Program-made: the position numbers and the translations under genes
Part shown: positions 9,340-17,307 of the stretch, piece by piece
Layout of the letters: every line of letters begins with the position of its first letter
Position numbering within the stretch: the stretch's first letter is position 1
From: Niveibacterium umoris
GTDB taxonomy: Bacteria > Pseudomonadota > Gammaproteobacteria > Burkholderiales > Rhodocyclaceae
Reading direction: 5' to 3'
DNA: 64,000 bases
Assembly: GCF_014197015.1 (NCBI RefSeq)
Contig: NZ_JACIET010000002.1
Span: 744,001-808,000, forward strand
The notes under the pieces: model-generated
Database searches by the model: none
The model's input: the letters and a program-made list of their open reading frames with translations, nothing else
What the model was told of the DNA's origin: nothing

Positions 9340-9747
9340 CTAGCGGCAGTTGAATGAGAGCGGCGGCGCTTGCCCACCCACCGTGACGCGCCCATCGGTG
9401 ATCAGTTCGCAGAGGCGGGGCGCAGGCTCCAGTCGGCGTGTCAGCATCAGGCGGCTGCCATCGTACTGACAGGCGATCCAGATGCCGCGCGGGCTTGGTG
9501 AGTCGAAGCGCCACAAGAGCCGGCGCCCGCCCGCCTGCTCCTCTGGCCGCAGTGACGCGAGTTCGCCTGGCGGGCCGTCGAATACGGTAATGCCCTTGAG
9601 CCACCGGGGGGTGGTCGAGCGCTCGACGGACCAGGCCTGGGGTGCCTGCGGCAGCGTTTCGTTGCTGTCGAGCTGTGGCGGGCAGATCGTTGCGGCCCCG
9701 GCATTGGCAGAAACGCTGAGCAGCATCGCGAGCCGAGCGGCACGCAT
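9340..9747 (-). CDS. STY0301-like periplasmic protein
   Basis: 135 residues with a signal peptide (ARLAMLLSVSANAGA) and four Cys in the mature part (CPPQ, ACQYDG, LCEL, NCR) that could form disulfides. The layout CP...L.P...WRFDS...WIACQYDGSRLMLTRRLEP..CEL resembles the STY0301 family of exported proteins of unknown function. Its ATG overlaps the stop of the DUF2905-like gene (TAATG), so both are one operon, read before hemE on the minus strand. Confidence 0.65.
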   Translation of the reverse strand: MRAARLAMLLSVSANAGAATICPPQLDSNETLPQAPQAWSVERSTTPRWLKGITVFDGPPGELASLRPEEQAGGRRLLWRFDSPSPRGIWIACQYDGSRLMLTRRLEPAPRLCELITDGRVTVGGQAPPLSFNCR

Positions 9748-9941
9748 TACAGGCGCCTCAGCAGCAGCGTTGCCAGCAGCGACAACAGCACCGTCATGCC
9801 CAGCGCAACGCGGACTTCACGCCCGCCCAGTCGCAAACGCAGGTCGCCCGGCAGCCCACGCGGGAAGCGGGCGCGCAACCAGCCGTCAAACAGGCCGGAT
9901 GCCAGCGCGACAAGGACGACGACCAGCAGCCACTTGATCAT
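9747..9941 (-). CDS. DUF2905-like small membrane protein
   Basis: 64 residues from the ATG giving MIKWLLVVVLV; an upstream in-frame ATG at 9962 would add seven residues. Two hydrophobic helices (about 3-20 and 42-60) flank a central loop with RGLPGDLRLRL, the LPGD motif being typical of DUF2905 inner-membrane proteins. Function unknown. It is translationally coupled to the STY0301-like gene. Confidence 0.7.
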   Translation of the reverse strand: MIKWLLVVVLVALASGLFDGWLRARFPRGLPGDLRLRLGGREVRVALGMTVLLSLLATLLLRRL

Positions 9942-9964
9942 CGTGTCGACCGTCGTCCGCACGC

Positions 9965-9996
9965 CACATCACCCGCACGAACGGTGGGATGATGTG
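9965..9996. repeat. Inverted repeat between divergent genes (candidate operator)
   Basis: CACATCACCC (9965-9974) and GGGATGATGTG (9986-9996) are inverted copies with one extra base and an 11-base spacer. They lie between the minus-strand DUF2905 gene and the plus-strand GST gene, where a shared regulator could bind. No T-run, so not a terminator. Confidence 0.4.
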
Positions 9997-10019
9997 CACC
10001 TGCAACAGGGGGATTCTGA

Positions 10020-10640
10020 ATGCTCACGCTGTACACCTGGGGGACGCCGAACGGCCGCAAGGTCTCGATCATGCTCGAAGAGTGCGGGCTTCGCTACTCG
10101 GTCAAGCCGATCGACATCGGCGCCGGCGCCCAGTTCGACCCGGCCTTTCTGGCGCTCAACCCCAACAACAAGATCCCGGTGTTGGTGGACGAAGAGGGGC
10201 CGGGCGGCGCGCCGATCACGCTGTTCGAGTCCGGCGCGATCCTTGTTTACCTTGCGGCCAGGACCGGCAAATTCCTGCCGAGCGACGACCCCGGCCGTTT
10301 CGAAACCCTGCAGTGGCTGATGTTCCAGATGGGCAGCCTGGGGCCGATGCTGGGCCAGGCGCACCACTTCCTGCGCTTCGCACCGGAGGCCGTGCCCTAC
10401 GCCATGAAGCGCTATTCCGACGAAACCCGGCGCCTGTATGGCGTGCTCGAGGGGCACCTGGAACACCACGACTGGCTGGCGGCGGATCAATACACCATCG
10501 CCGACATTGCCGCCTATCCATGGGTCGATCGCCACGACTACCAGCAGATCGACCTCGCCCATTACCCGAACGTGCAACTCTGGCACGACCGTATTTCCGC
10601 CCGTCCCGCTGTCCAGCGTGGCATGAAGGTACCCGCATGA
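10020..10640 (+). CDS. Glutathione S-transferase family disulfide reductase (YfcG-like)
   Basis: 206 residues with an N-terminal thioredoxin-like domain (1-85) and a C-terminal helical GST domain. Thr9 and Asn11 in TWGTPNGRKVSIMLEE match the active-site residues of E. coli YfcG, and NPNNKIPVLVD and FESGAILVYLA form the glutathione site. YfcG-type enzymes use glutathione to reduce disulfides rather than to conjugate xenobiotics. AGGGGG precedes the ATG. The stop overlaps the next start (ATGA), so the hydrolase is coupled to it. Confidence 0.88.
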   Translation: MLTLYTWGTPNGRKVSIMLEECGLRYSVKPIDIGAGAQFDPAFLALNPNNKIPVLVDEEGPGGAPITLFESGAILVYLAARTGKFLPSDDPGRFETLQWLMFQMGSLGPMLGQAHHFLRFAPEAVPYAMKRYSDETRRLYGVLEGHLEHHDWLAADQYTIADIAAYPWVDRHDYQQIDLAHYPNVQLWHDRISARPAVQRGMKVPA

Positions 10641-11440
10641 ACGCCCGATCACCGCTTGGCCTCGAACTCCTCAGCGCGCTGCCGCAAGGCAAGGCGCACG
10701 CTACGCCGCTGCTCTTCGTGCATGGCGCCCATGCCGGCGCGTGGTGCTGGCAAGAACACTTCCTGCCCTTCTTTGCGGAGCACGGCTGGGCGGCGCATGC
10801 GCTGTCTCTGTCGGGCCATGGTGCAAGTCCCGGTCGCGAGTATCTCGATGCCTTGTCGATCGACGACTATGTGCGCGACCTGCGTGAGGCGATTGCGACC
10901 CTTCCTGCGCCCCCAGTGCTGATCGGTCATTCGATGGGTGGTTTCGTCGTGCAGAAGCTGCTTGAGAAGCAGGCGGCGCCGGCCCTGGTGCTGATGTGTG
11001 CGGTGCCTCCGGGCGGCATGTGGACCTCCGCGCTGGGTCTCGCGATCCGCCGCCCCGGACTGGTCTTCGGCCTCAACCGGCTCGCCGGCGGCGGGCAGAT
11101 CGGCGTGCATGAACTGGTCGAGGCCATGTTCCACCAGCCTTTGCCGCCGGACTTGCTGGAACGCTACTTCCGGCGCATGCATGGCGAATCGCAGCGCGCG
11201 ATCTGGGACATGCTGGGTTTCGCGTTGCCGCATCCGCGTCGCGAGCACTGCAAGCATGTGATGGTGATGGGGGCTGCGGAAGATGCGTTGATTGCCACCG
11301 CCGGCGTGCGTCAGACCGCGTCGTCATGGGGTGTCGAGCCGCTGATCGTGCCGGGCATCGGCCACGGCATGATGCTTGAGCCCGGCTGGCGCGCCGCGGC
11401 CGAACCGATCCTGCACTGGCTCGACAGCCTCGCCTTGTGA
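10637..11440 (+). CDS. Alpha/beta hydrolase
   Basis: 267 residues. The start overlaps the GST stop (ATGA). The oxyanion segment FVHGAHAGAWCW, the nucleophile elbow GHSMGG (Ser99) and the C-terminal His in GIGHGMML show a complete alpha/beta-hydrolase fold with catalytic triad; the cap region (about 125-190) is large and hydrophobic. It is cytoplasmic with no signal peptide. The substrate is unknown: an esterase or C-C hydrolase is possible. Coupling to a GST suggests handling of reactive or foreign compounds, which is only an inference. Confidence 0.85.
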   Translation: MNARSPLGLELLSALPQGKAHATPLLFVHGAHAGAWCWQEHFLPFFAEHGWAAHALSLSGHGASPGREYLDALSIDDYVRDLREAIATLPAPPVLIGHSMGGFVVQKLLEKQAAPALVLMCAVPPGGMWTSALGLAIRRPGLVFGLNRLAGGGQIGVHELVEAMFHQPLPPDLLERYFRRMHGESQRAIWDMLGFALPHPRREHCKHVMVMGAAEDALIATAGVRQTASSWGVEPLIVPGIGHGMMLEPGWRAAAEPILHWLDSLAL

Positions 11441-11726
11441 CCGGGTGCAACCGGCGATCACGTCCGGTTGCGACTGTCGCAAATCCGCAACAACGCCAAA
11501 AATCCGTGCAAGCCTTGTCCGTTGGGGGTTTGAATGCCCTTGACGGACCGTGTCCGTGAAAAAAATCGCGACAAAGCAACAAGAGCCCTAAACTTTTTCC
11601 GCGATTGAACGTTCACTGTACTTACGAGCCCGTGTTCGGGGTCGAAGGGGGCAGGAGTCAGCCGGCGGATTGGGACCGGCGGGGGTTTGGGGAAACCCCG
11701 GACAGAGGGCGAAAGCGGTGGTGATC
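11441..11726 (+). other. Structured leader of an unknown two-gene cassette
   Basis: These 286 bases lack a gene but hold ordered signals: an 8-bp inverted repeat GCAACCGG/CCGGTTGC (11447-11471) just after the hydrolase stop, TTGACG (11540-11545), a 10-bp perfect palindrome TGAACGTTCA (11606-11615) that looks like a TetR-type operator half-site pair, and a 7-bp tetraloop hairpin (GGGGTTT-GGGG-AAACCCC, 11682-11699) 27 bases before the next ATG. No complete sigma-70 promoter is convincing; TTGACG with AAAAAT (11561-11566) has only a 15-base spacer. Confidence 0.45.
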
Positions 11727-11924
11727 ATGGAAATGGCGACGGGGAAGGTGCTCGACGAGTTCGGGCAATTTGCGGAAGAAGTGCTCAATGCCAGCGGTTT
11801 GCCGCAGGCACTGGTGGAACAGCTGGGCCTGCAGCAGGTCGAGACGCGGCGCAATCGGGCCGGTGGCGCGCCTGCGGGCGACCCCGAAACCTTCCTGCAG
11901 CAGATCTACCGCTACCAGGAATGA
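11727..11924 (+). CDS. Small acidic protein of unknown function
   Basis: 65 residues from ATG 11727 (ATG 11733 is also possible; GGTGG lies upstream). It is mostly predicted helix (KVLDEFGQFAEEVLN, ALVEQLGLQQVETRR), then a Gly/Ala linker and a final TFLQQIYRYQE. No domain recognised, no signal peptide, no membrane segment. Stop TGA is followed at once by the GTG of the next gene, so the two are coupled. It is the first gene after a long structured leader. The small size lowers confidence, but codon use looks like that of its neighbours. Confidence 0.6.
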   Translation: MEMATGKVLDEFGQFAEEVLNASGLPQALVEQLGLQQVETRRNRAGGAPAGDPETFLQQIYRYQE

Positions 11925-12299
11925 GTGCGCAAGGCAGGCGGGGGCCTGCCGACGGGCATGTCACAAGCGTTTTCCGGTGAAGCGGCCTGGTTGCTCGACC
12001 AGGTCGAGTCGGCACTGGGCGCCCTGCGTGCAGCAGTGGCGCCCGATTGCCTGCGCCTTGGCGATGCCCAGATCCAGATCGAACGCAGCCTGCCGCGGGG
12101 GGGTGATGTCGAGCATCACTGGACGATCTCCGAATCCGGTCGCGCAGGCTTGCGTGTCGCCGCCTACCTCGCCGAGCGCAACGACCCGCGGCCGGCGGTA
12201 CGCATTTCGCTCACCTACGTGATCTCCGACCCGCTCAGCGGCAAACCCAGCCTGCTCGACGCCGAGCGGCTCGCGCGCCTCAACAGCTTGCGGGCCTGA
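11925..12299 (+). CDS. Protein of unknown function coupled to the gene at 11727
   Basis: 124 residues from GTG 11925, or 113 from ATG 11958; GTG abuts the previous stop. An N-terminal helix (AAWLLDQVESALGALRAAV) is followed by probable beta strands (DAQIQIERSL, HHWTISESG, GLRVAAYLAER, AVRISLTYVISDP). No family recognised, no export signal. With the 65-residue protein it forms an unknown bicistronic cassette. It converges with the DUF2804 gene, leaving seven bases between stops and no terminator. Confidence 0.6.
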   Translation: MRKAGGGLPTGMSQAFSGEAAWLLDQVESALGALRAAVAPDCLRLGDAQIQIERSLPRGGDVEHHWTISESGRAGLRVAAYLAERNDPRPAVRISLTYVISDPLSGKPSLLDAERLARLNSLRA

Positions 12300-12306
12300 C
12301 GGTCGC

Positions 12307-13287
12307 TTACCAGCGCGATGCGTGATCCTCCGTGACGCCGAGCAGCTCGCGGATTTCCAGCGTCGCCGTGCCGGGGGCACCGATGCGACCGCTGAAACAG
12401 CCGATTGCCTGCACGAAACGGCTGGCGACCAGCCCGAGGTTCTTGTTTCCGCGATGCAGACCTTCCGGCGCGAAGCGCAAATCGGTATTGCCGCATGCCG
12501 AGCGTATGCGCCAGGGCGCAAGGGGGTCGGCAGCGTTGTAATCGAAGTGCACCGGGCCCAGCTTGTACGGCTGGCCTTCGAGCCAGACGATGTTCTCGGC
12601 GTCCCCCATGTAGCCGGCCTGCAGGTTGAAGCCGAATCCGCTGGCATGGGCGGAGGCCCAGTTCCAGCGCGTGTCATGCGCCAGCAGGCCGTCGGAATGG
12701 TCGAGGCTGGCGCAGGCGCCATCGAGCACCAGCCGATCTCCGCCGATCTCGAGGCTGCCTGTCACGTCGATCGCAGCACTCTTGTGCGTGCAATGGGCGA
12801 GAAGGTTTGCGGGGGCGATCACGCAGGCCGGCGGCGCCATGTGCGCCAGGTCGAGCGCGGCTTCAAGTGACAGCACCCGGCTGCGCAGGCGCACCGCGAG
12901 CGTGTCGCCGCTGCGCATGAAGTTCAGCCGCAGTCCGGGCAGGCGCGCGTCGGCATCGCCGAACGGGCGCGACGACACCCGGCATGCTGCCGGCAGGCCG
13001 TCCCGCGCGACGGAGACCGGGCGGCCCTCGCCGCGCCGGAAGGCGTAGGCGAATCCATGCGCCGCCCAGCCGAGGTCGACGACGGCGAGGCCGACGAAGA
13101 CCTGTGGGTGGGCCAGGGCCAGGTACTGCCAGCGCTTGTGGCGCAAGCGCCTGTCGAACCAGCCAGGGGCTCGGGGGCGTTTGAGCGCCGTCCAGTCCAC
13201 CGCATCCAGCACGCCCGCCGATGCGCCAAAGTTGGGCGCGCCCTGAGCATCGAGCAGGGTCGGCGGCGGTGCTTGAAGGCGGCTCAC
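12307..13287 (-). CDS. DUF2804 family protein
   Basis: 326 residues from a GTG at 13287, eight bases after the MidA stop; the frame runs much further upstream inside midA but there is no better start. The opening LQAPPPTLLDAQGAPNFG and the run WFDRRLRHKRWQYLAL...VFVGLAVVDLGWAAHGFAYAF are typical of DUF2804. The rest is mostly beta strand, recalling lipocalin-like hydrocarbon/lipid-binding folds, with GYMGDAENIVWLEG near the C-terminus. No signal peptide. Function unknown; being downstream of MidA in the same operon may be incidental. Confidence 0.78.
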   Translation of the reverse strand: MSRLQAPPPTLLDAQGAPNFGASAGVLDAVDWTALKRPRAPGWFDRRLRHKRWQYLALAHPQVFVGLAVVDLGWAAHGFAYAFRRGEGRPVSVARDGLPAACRVSSRPFGDADARLPGLRLNFMRSGDTLAVRLRSRVLSLEAALDLAHMAPPACVIAPANLLAHCTHKSAAIDVTGSLEIGGDRLVLDGACASLDHSDGLLAHDTRWNWASAHASGFGFNLQAGYMGDAENIVWLEGQPYKLGPVHFDYNAADPLAPWRIRSACGNTDLRFAPEGLHRGNKNLGLVASRFVQAIGCFSGRIGAPGTATLEIRELLGVTEDHASRW

Positions 13288-13295
13288 GGCGTGGC

Positions 13296-14468
13296 TCAAA
13301 GCGTGTGCAGGCGATCGCCGCGCACAAAGCCGCGCAGCGGCCCGGCGATGCCGTGGCCAAGGGCCAGCACCTTGAACAATTCGCCCATCTCGTGCGGGGC
13401 AATCAGGCGCTGTGCGGCCCGGGCGGCTCGGATGTAGTCCGCGTGTTCGGTGGGGCCCCGCTCGGCGAGGCGCTCCAGCAGCCCGCAGTTGAGCAGGAAG
13501 GCGCCCTGATCGATGTAACCGTGTACATCGAGGCCAGCGTCGAATGCGGTCTCGGCGACGGCGGTGAAATCGACGAAGCTGGTGATGTCGGTCAGCCCCG
13601 GCCACAGGAACGGGTCGGGGTGCGCGCGGTGGCGGTAGTAGCAGATCAGCGTACCGGTGCTGCGTGACGGCAGGTAGTACTCGTGGCGAGGATAGCCATA
13701 GTCGACGAGCAGCAGCGCCCCGCGCGAGAGGCGACGCGACCATTCGCGGATCCACGCACGCGAGGCGAGGCAGATTTCGCTGACGTATTCACCGCGTTCA
13801 GACATCGGCGCTGGCAGGGCCATGGCGGCCGTCAGCAACTCGCCGCTGGCCGGCCGGTCGGCCCAGCACAAGCGGCCCTGCCAGGTGACACCGCGCTGGT
13901 AGATGCCGCCATCGCGCCAGACCGCCAGCTCCACCGGCATCACGTCGAGCACTTCGTTGGCGACTACGACACCGTCGAAGGCCTCCGGCAGCGTGTCGAT
14001 CCATTTCACACGGCTCGCCAGCGTGGGCACCTTCTGCTGCAAGGTTTCTTGCTGGCGCGCCCGCAGCTCGCCGGACAGTTCGAGGATCTGGTAGTGCTCC
14101 GGCAGGTGGCCGGCAAGCGCCAGCGCGGCGAGCAGATCGGCGGCGAGCAGTCCGGTGCCGGCGCCGACTTCCAGCACCACCGGCGCGGTTTGCTGCAGCA
14201 GATCGCTGAGCTGCGCGGCAAGCGCTTGTCCGAAAAGAGGGGTCAGTTCGGGTGCGGTAATGAAGTCGCCGCCGGGGCCGAACTTGCGCGCACCGCCGCT
14301 GTAGTAACCCAGGCCGGGGCTGTACAGCGCCAGTGCCATGTAGCCGGAAAACGGGATCCACCCGCCGGCATCGTCGATCGCGGCGCGGATCTTGTCGGTC
14401 AGGGCCTGGCTGGCAGCCAGCGCGTCAGGCGAGGGGGGTGGGAGCTGGTCGGGGCGTTCTGCAGTCAT
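13296..14468 (-). CDS. MidA/NDUFAF7-family SAM-dependent methyltransferase
   Basis: 390 residues. The N-terminus IPFSGYMALALYSPGLGYYSGGARKFGPGGDFITAPELTPLFG-type block and SAM motif I (LEVGAGTG), followed by ELSGELR and VVANEVLDVMPV, mark the MidA family. Mitochondrial relatives (NDUFAF7) methylate an arginine in a complex I subunit; bacterial targets are not established. Cytoplasmic. The minus-strand ATG is preceded by TAGAAT with a 6-base gap (attcta at 14475-14480 on the plus strand), a near-leaderless start almost identical to that of dusA. Confidence 0.9.
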   Translation of the reverse strand: MTAERPDQLPPPSPDALAASQALTDKIRAAIDDAGGWIPFSGYMALALYSPGLGYYSGGARKFGPGGDFITAPELTPLFGQALAAQLSDLLQQTAPVVLEVGAGTGLLAADLLAALALAGHLPEHYQILELSGELRARQQETLQQKVPTLASRVKWIDTLPEAFDGVVVANEVLDVMPVELAVWRDGGIYQRGVTWQGRLCWADRPASGELLTAAMALPAPMSERGEYVSEICLASRAWIREWSRRLSRGALLLVDYGYPRHEYYLPSRSTGTLICYYRHRAHPDPFLWPGLTDITSFVDFTAVAETAFDAGLDVHGYIDQGAFLLNCGLLERLAERGPTEHADYIRAARAAQRLIAPHEMGELFKVLALGHGIAGPLRGFVRGDRLHTL

Positions 14469-14474
14469 CGCCCG

Positions 14475-14480
14475 ATTCTA
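14475..14480 (-). promoter_or_regulatory. -10-like box directly before midA
   Basis: Minus-strand TAGAAT followed by CGGGCG and then ATG; the string TAGAATCGGGCG is shared with dusA. A transcript from here would start at about the ATG. Confidence 0.4.
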
Positions 14481-14503
14481 ACGCCCCGCTTGACGGCTTC
14501 CGA

Positions 14504-15121
14504 CTATTGGGTCGCAGGCTCGGGCGCGCCGTGCCAGGCGTAGTCCATCTGCCGGGCGGTGCGCACCGCGAGCGATCGGTCCGCGAGGCGCGCGACCAGG
14601 TAGAGGCTCATGTCAAGCCCGGCCGAGATGCCGGCGGAGGTGATCACCGTGCCGTCATCGACGAAGCGGGCGTCGCTGACGACATGGGCGTTCGGATAGC
14701 GGCTGCGCAGGGCGGCGATGTCTTCCCAGTGGGTGGTGCAGCGGCGCCCTTCCAGCAGACCGGCTTCGCCGAGCAGGAAGGCGCCGGTACATACCGACGC
14801 GACGCGGCGCACCCGGCTTGCCTGTGCCGCCAGCCAGGTGACGACCTCATTGCGTTCGAGCTCGCCGTCGACAACCCCGCCGGGCACCACGATCACGTCC
14901 AGCGCGGGGTGCGTGTCGAGCGAGCAGGGCACCTCGACGATCATCCCGCCGCGGGTGCGGATCTTTGTCTGGCGGGCGATGAGGGCGGTGCTGAAGGGGG
15001 GCGGTGCGCCCGGGTGGAGGCGTTCGAAGACGCGGCTTGCGGTGGTGAAGACCTCAAGCGGACCGGCGAAGTCGAGGATCTCGACATCGTCGAACAGGTA
15101 GAGCCCGATGCACAGTGTCAT
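14504..15121 (-). CDS. DJ-1/PfpI family protein (isonitrile-hydratase-like)
   Basis: 205 residues from ATG 15121, chosen because GGAGAG lies about eight bases upstream; the open frame extends to 15202. The N-terminus LFDDVEILDFAGPLEVF and the nucleophile elbow ASVCTGAFLLGEAG (Cys111), followed by TTHW, are those of the DJ-1/PfpI class-I glutaminase-like fold, close to isonitrile hydratase and the N-terminal domain of GlxA-type regulators. No DNA-binding domain follows. An enzyme role with Cys111 as nucleophile is likely, but the substrate is unknown. Confidence 0.85.
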   Translation of the reverse strand: MTLCIGLYLFDDVEILDFAGPLEVFTTASRVFERLHPGAPPPFSTALIARQTKIRTRGGMIVEVPCSLDTHPALDVIVVPGGVVDGELERNEVVTWLAAQASRVRRVASVCTGAFLLGEAGLLEGRRCTTHWEDIAALRSRYPNAHVVSDARFVDDGTVITSAGISAGLDMSLYLVARLADRSLAVRTARQMDYAWHGAPEPATQ

Positions 15122-15221
15122 CACCCACTCTCCAGCCGTATGGGGGAGTACGGCGGAGGCGATTGTCACATGTTCTGTTGCGCTGCGACACCCCGCGAAC
15201 ACAAATCGCGGGGCCGCGATG

Positions 15222-15578
15222 TCACTGCTTGATCACCTCGACGTCCTTGACGAAATAGCCGGTATCGCCGAAGCAGGTCGAGGGAATGCCGATGTGTTCC
15301 TCGTAGTGCAGCGTCACCTGCTTGCCGAGAACACCATTGATCTTCTCGGCAATCGCGCTGTCGGGCACGGTGAAGTGGAACTTCTCAGGCAGCGCGCCGG
15401 GGATCGCGAGCATCTGCAGCTCGCCCTCCCAGGTCTTGCACAGCCAGCCCTTGCGCGAGAGCTTCAGCACGAAGCCGGCGCGCTCGCCATCCGAATAGGC
15501 GAAGGTCAAGGTCGCGTAGGTGTACAACGCGGCGCCGCCGATCGCGGCAATCAGCAGGATCGCAATCCACTTCTTCAT
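15222..15578 (-). CDS. Small membrane-anchored protein of unknown function
   Basis: 118 residues from ATG 15578, which puts the hydrophobic segment KKWIAILLIAAIGGAALYTYA at the N-terminus; ATG 15623 would add 15 residues. The rest is a compact beta-rich domain with two Cys (WLCKTWEGEL and PSTCFGDTG) that may form a disulfide in the periplasm. Relatives are common in betaproteobacteria as conserved hypothetical proteins. It lies between the PfpI gene and comM, all on the minus strand; no Shine-Dalgarno clearly decides the start. Confidence 0.72.
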   Translation of the reverse strand: MKKWIAILLIAAIGGAALYTYATLTFAYSDGERAGFVLKLSRKGWLCKTWEGELQMLAIPGALPEKFHFTVPDSAIAEKINGVLGKQVTLHYEEHIGIPSTCFGDTGYFVKDVEVIKQ

Positions 15579-15679
15579 CGTGCGGAGCGCGACGTCGCGG
15601 CTCGGAAGGCGGGAGGTGTCCATGATGTTTCAGGCAGTTCCGGCGGATGGAGGGTAGCGGCAAGCATAGCAGGCGATCG

Positions 15680-17182
15680 TTACACCGGTACCGGCAGACT
15701 GCGCCGCAGCTGTACCGCCTCGGCGACGTGGCCAGCCCCGATACCGTCGCTGCCCGCCAGATCGGCGATCGTGCGCGCGACCCGCAGCACACGGTGGGTG
15801 CCGCGCGCAGACAGGCCCAGCCGTGCAATGGCGCCGGCCAGCAGGCGCGCGCCGGCTTCATCCGGCGTGCAATGGCGTTCCACCTCGGCGGCCGCGAGTG
15901 CAGCGTTCGGTTTGCCCTGACGATGCTGTTGCCGGGTGTCGGCGTGCGCGACGCGGCGCCGCACCTCTGCACTCGGCTCGCCCGGTTTCGCCGCCTGCAG
16001 GTCGGCGGCCGGTACTGCTGCGACCTCCAGCACCATGTCGATGCGATCGAGCAGCGGGCCGGAAAGGCGCCCGCGGTAGCGTGCCACTTGGTCGGGCGTG
16101 CAGCGGCAGCGACCGCTCGCGCTGCCGTAGTGGCCGCAAGGGCAAGGGTTCATCGCCGCGACGAGTTGGAAGCGGGCCGGGAAATCGGCGCGTCGCGCCG
16201 CGCGCGACACGGTGATGTGGCCGGTCTCGAGTGGTTCGCGCAGGGACTCCAAAACTCTACGATCGAATTCAGGCAATTCGTCGAGAAAGAGAATGCCGTG
16301 GTGCGCCAGCGAAATCTCGCCTGGGCGCGGCGAAGCACCGCCGCCGACCAGCGCCGCGGCCGACGCCGAGTGATGCGGCGAGCGCACCGGCCGCACGCCC
16401 CACCGGGCCGGGTCGAAGCCGCCATCGATGGATTGCACCGCGGCGGCTTCGAGTGCTTCGGCATCGGTCATCGGCGGCAAAACGCCCGGCAGGCGGTGTG
16501 CCAGCATCGACTTGCCACTGCCGGGTGGCCCGAAGAACAGCAGCGAGTGTCGACCGGCGGCCGCGATTTCGAGCGCGCGCTTGGCGCTTTGCTGGCCGCG
16601 CACGTCGGCCAGATCCGGGTAGTTTGGCGTGGTGCGTACCGCGTCGGACGCCGAAACCGGGTCCAGCAAGGTCTGCCCATTCAGGTGGGCGACCACTTCC
16701 AGCAGGCTGCGCGCGGCGAACACGCCGGCCCCGTCCACCAGCGCCGCCTCGCCGGCATTGGCTTCGGGCAGCACCAGCCGGCGCCCGGCACGTGTGGCGG
16801 CGAGTGCCATCGCCAGCGCGCCGCGCACCGGGCGCAGACGGCCGTCCAGCGACAATTCGCCGGCGAACTCGATGCCCTCCAGGGCGCCACCGCGGATCTG
16901 CCCCGACGCGGCAAGGATGCCGAGCGCGATCGGCAGGTCGAAGCGGCCACCCTCTTTGGGCAGGTCGGCCGGGGCAAGATTTGCGGTGATCCGCCGTTGC
17001 GGGAACTCGAACTGACAGGTTTGCAGCGCGGCACGCACGCGGTCGCGCGATTCGCGCACTTCGGCTTCCGGCAGGCCGACCAGCGAAAAGCCGGGCAGGC
17101 CATTGGCCAGATGGACCTCAGCGACGACTTCGGGGGCGGCAATGCCGTCCAGCGCGCGGCTGACGACACAGGCAAGGCTCAT
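15680..17182 (-). CDS. comM: YifB/ComM-family AAA+ ATPase (Mg-chelatase-like)
   Basis: 500 residues from ATG 17182, supported by GGAG in CCGGAGTCATC just upstream; the frame opens at 17308. The N-terminal Lon-protease-like domain (MSLACVVSRALDG, EVHLANGLPGFSLVGLPEAEVRESRDRVRAAL) is followed by Walker A GPPGSGKS, Walker B GILFLDELPEF, the NPCPCGHYG zinc-like Cys motif and a C-terminal Mg-chelatase domain (SARGTHRVLRVARTIADL). In Vibrio ComM is a helicase that drives branch migration in natural transformation; no other competence gene is in the window. Confidence 0.92.
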   Translation of the reverse strand: MSLACVVSRALDGIAAPEVVAEVHLANGLPGFSLVGLPEAEVRESRDRVRAALQTCQFEFPQRRITANLAPADLPKEGGRFDLPIALGILAASGQIRGGALEGIEFAGELSLDGRLRPVRGALAMALAATRAGRRLVLPEANAGEAALVDGAGVFAARSLLEVVAHLNGQTLLDPVSASDAVRTTPNYPDLADVRGQQSAKRALEIAAAGRHSLLFFGPPGSGKSMLAHRLPGVLPPMTDAEALEAAAVQSIDGGFDPARWGVRPVRSPHHSASAAALVGGGASPRPGEISLAHHGILFLDELPEFDRRVLESLREPLETGHITVSRAARRADFPARFQLVAAMNPCPCGHYGSASGRCRCTPDQVARYRGRLSGPLLDRIDMVLEVAAVPAADLQAAKPGEPSAEVRRRVAHADTRQQHRQGKPNAALAAAEVERHCTPDEAGARLLAGAIARLGLSARGTHRVLRVARTIADLAGSDGIGAGHVAEAVQLRRSLPVPV

Positions 17183-17307
17183 GATGACTCCGGCATAGAA
17201 CTGCGTCGACTCTAGCGCTTCGCGCGACAGCGTCCATAATGAAACTCTGCGCGGCGCGTCACCAATCACGCCGCGTGCGCGAAGCGTGTCGTGAGGGGGG
17301 CTGCGCA

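Noticed and set aside
12307-13755. DUF2804 protein as a 482-residue product
   Set aside because: The first ~156 codons overlap the MidA methyltransferase gene in another frame and do not resemble a protein; GTG 13287 gives the family's normal N-terminus.
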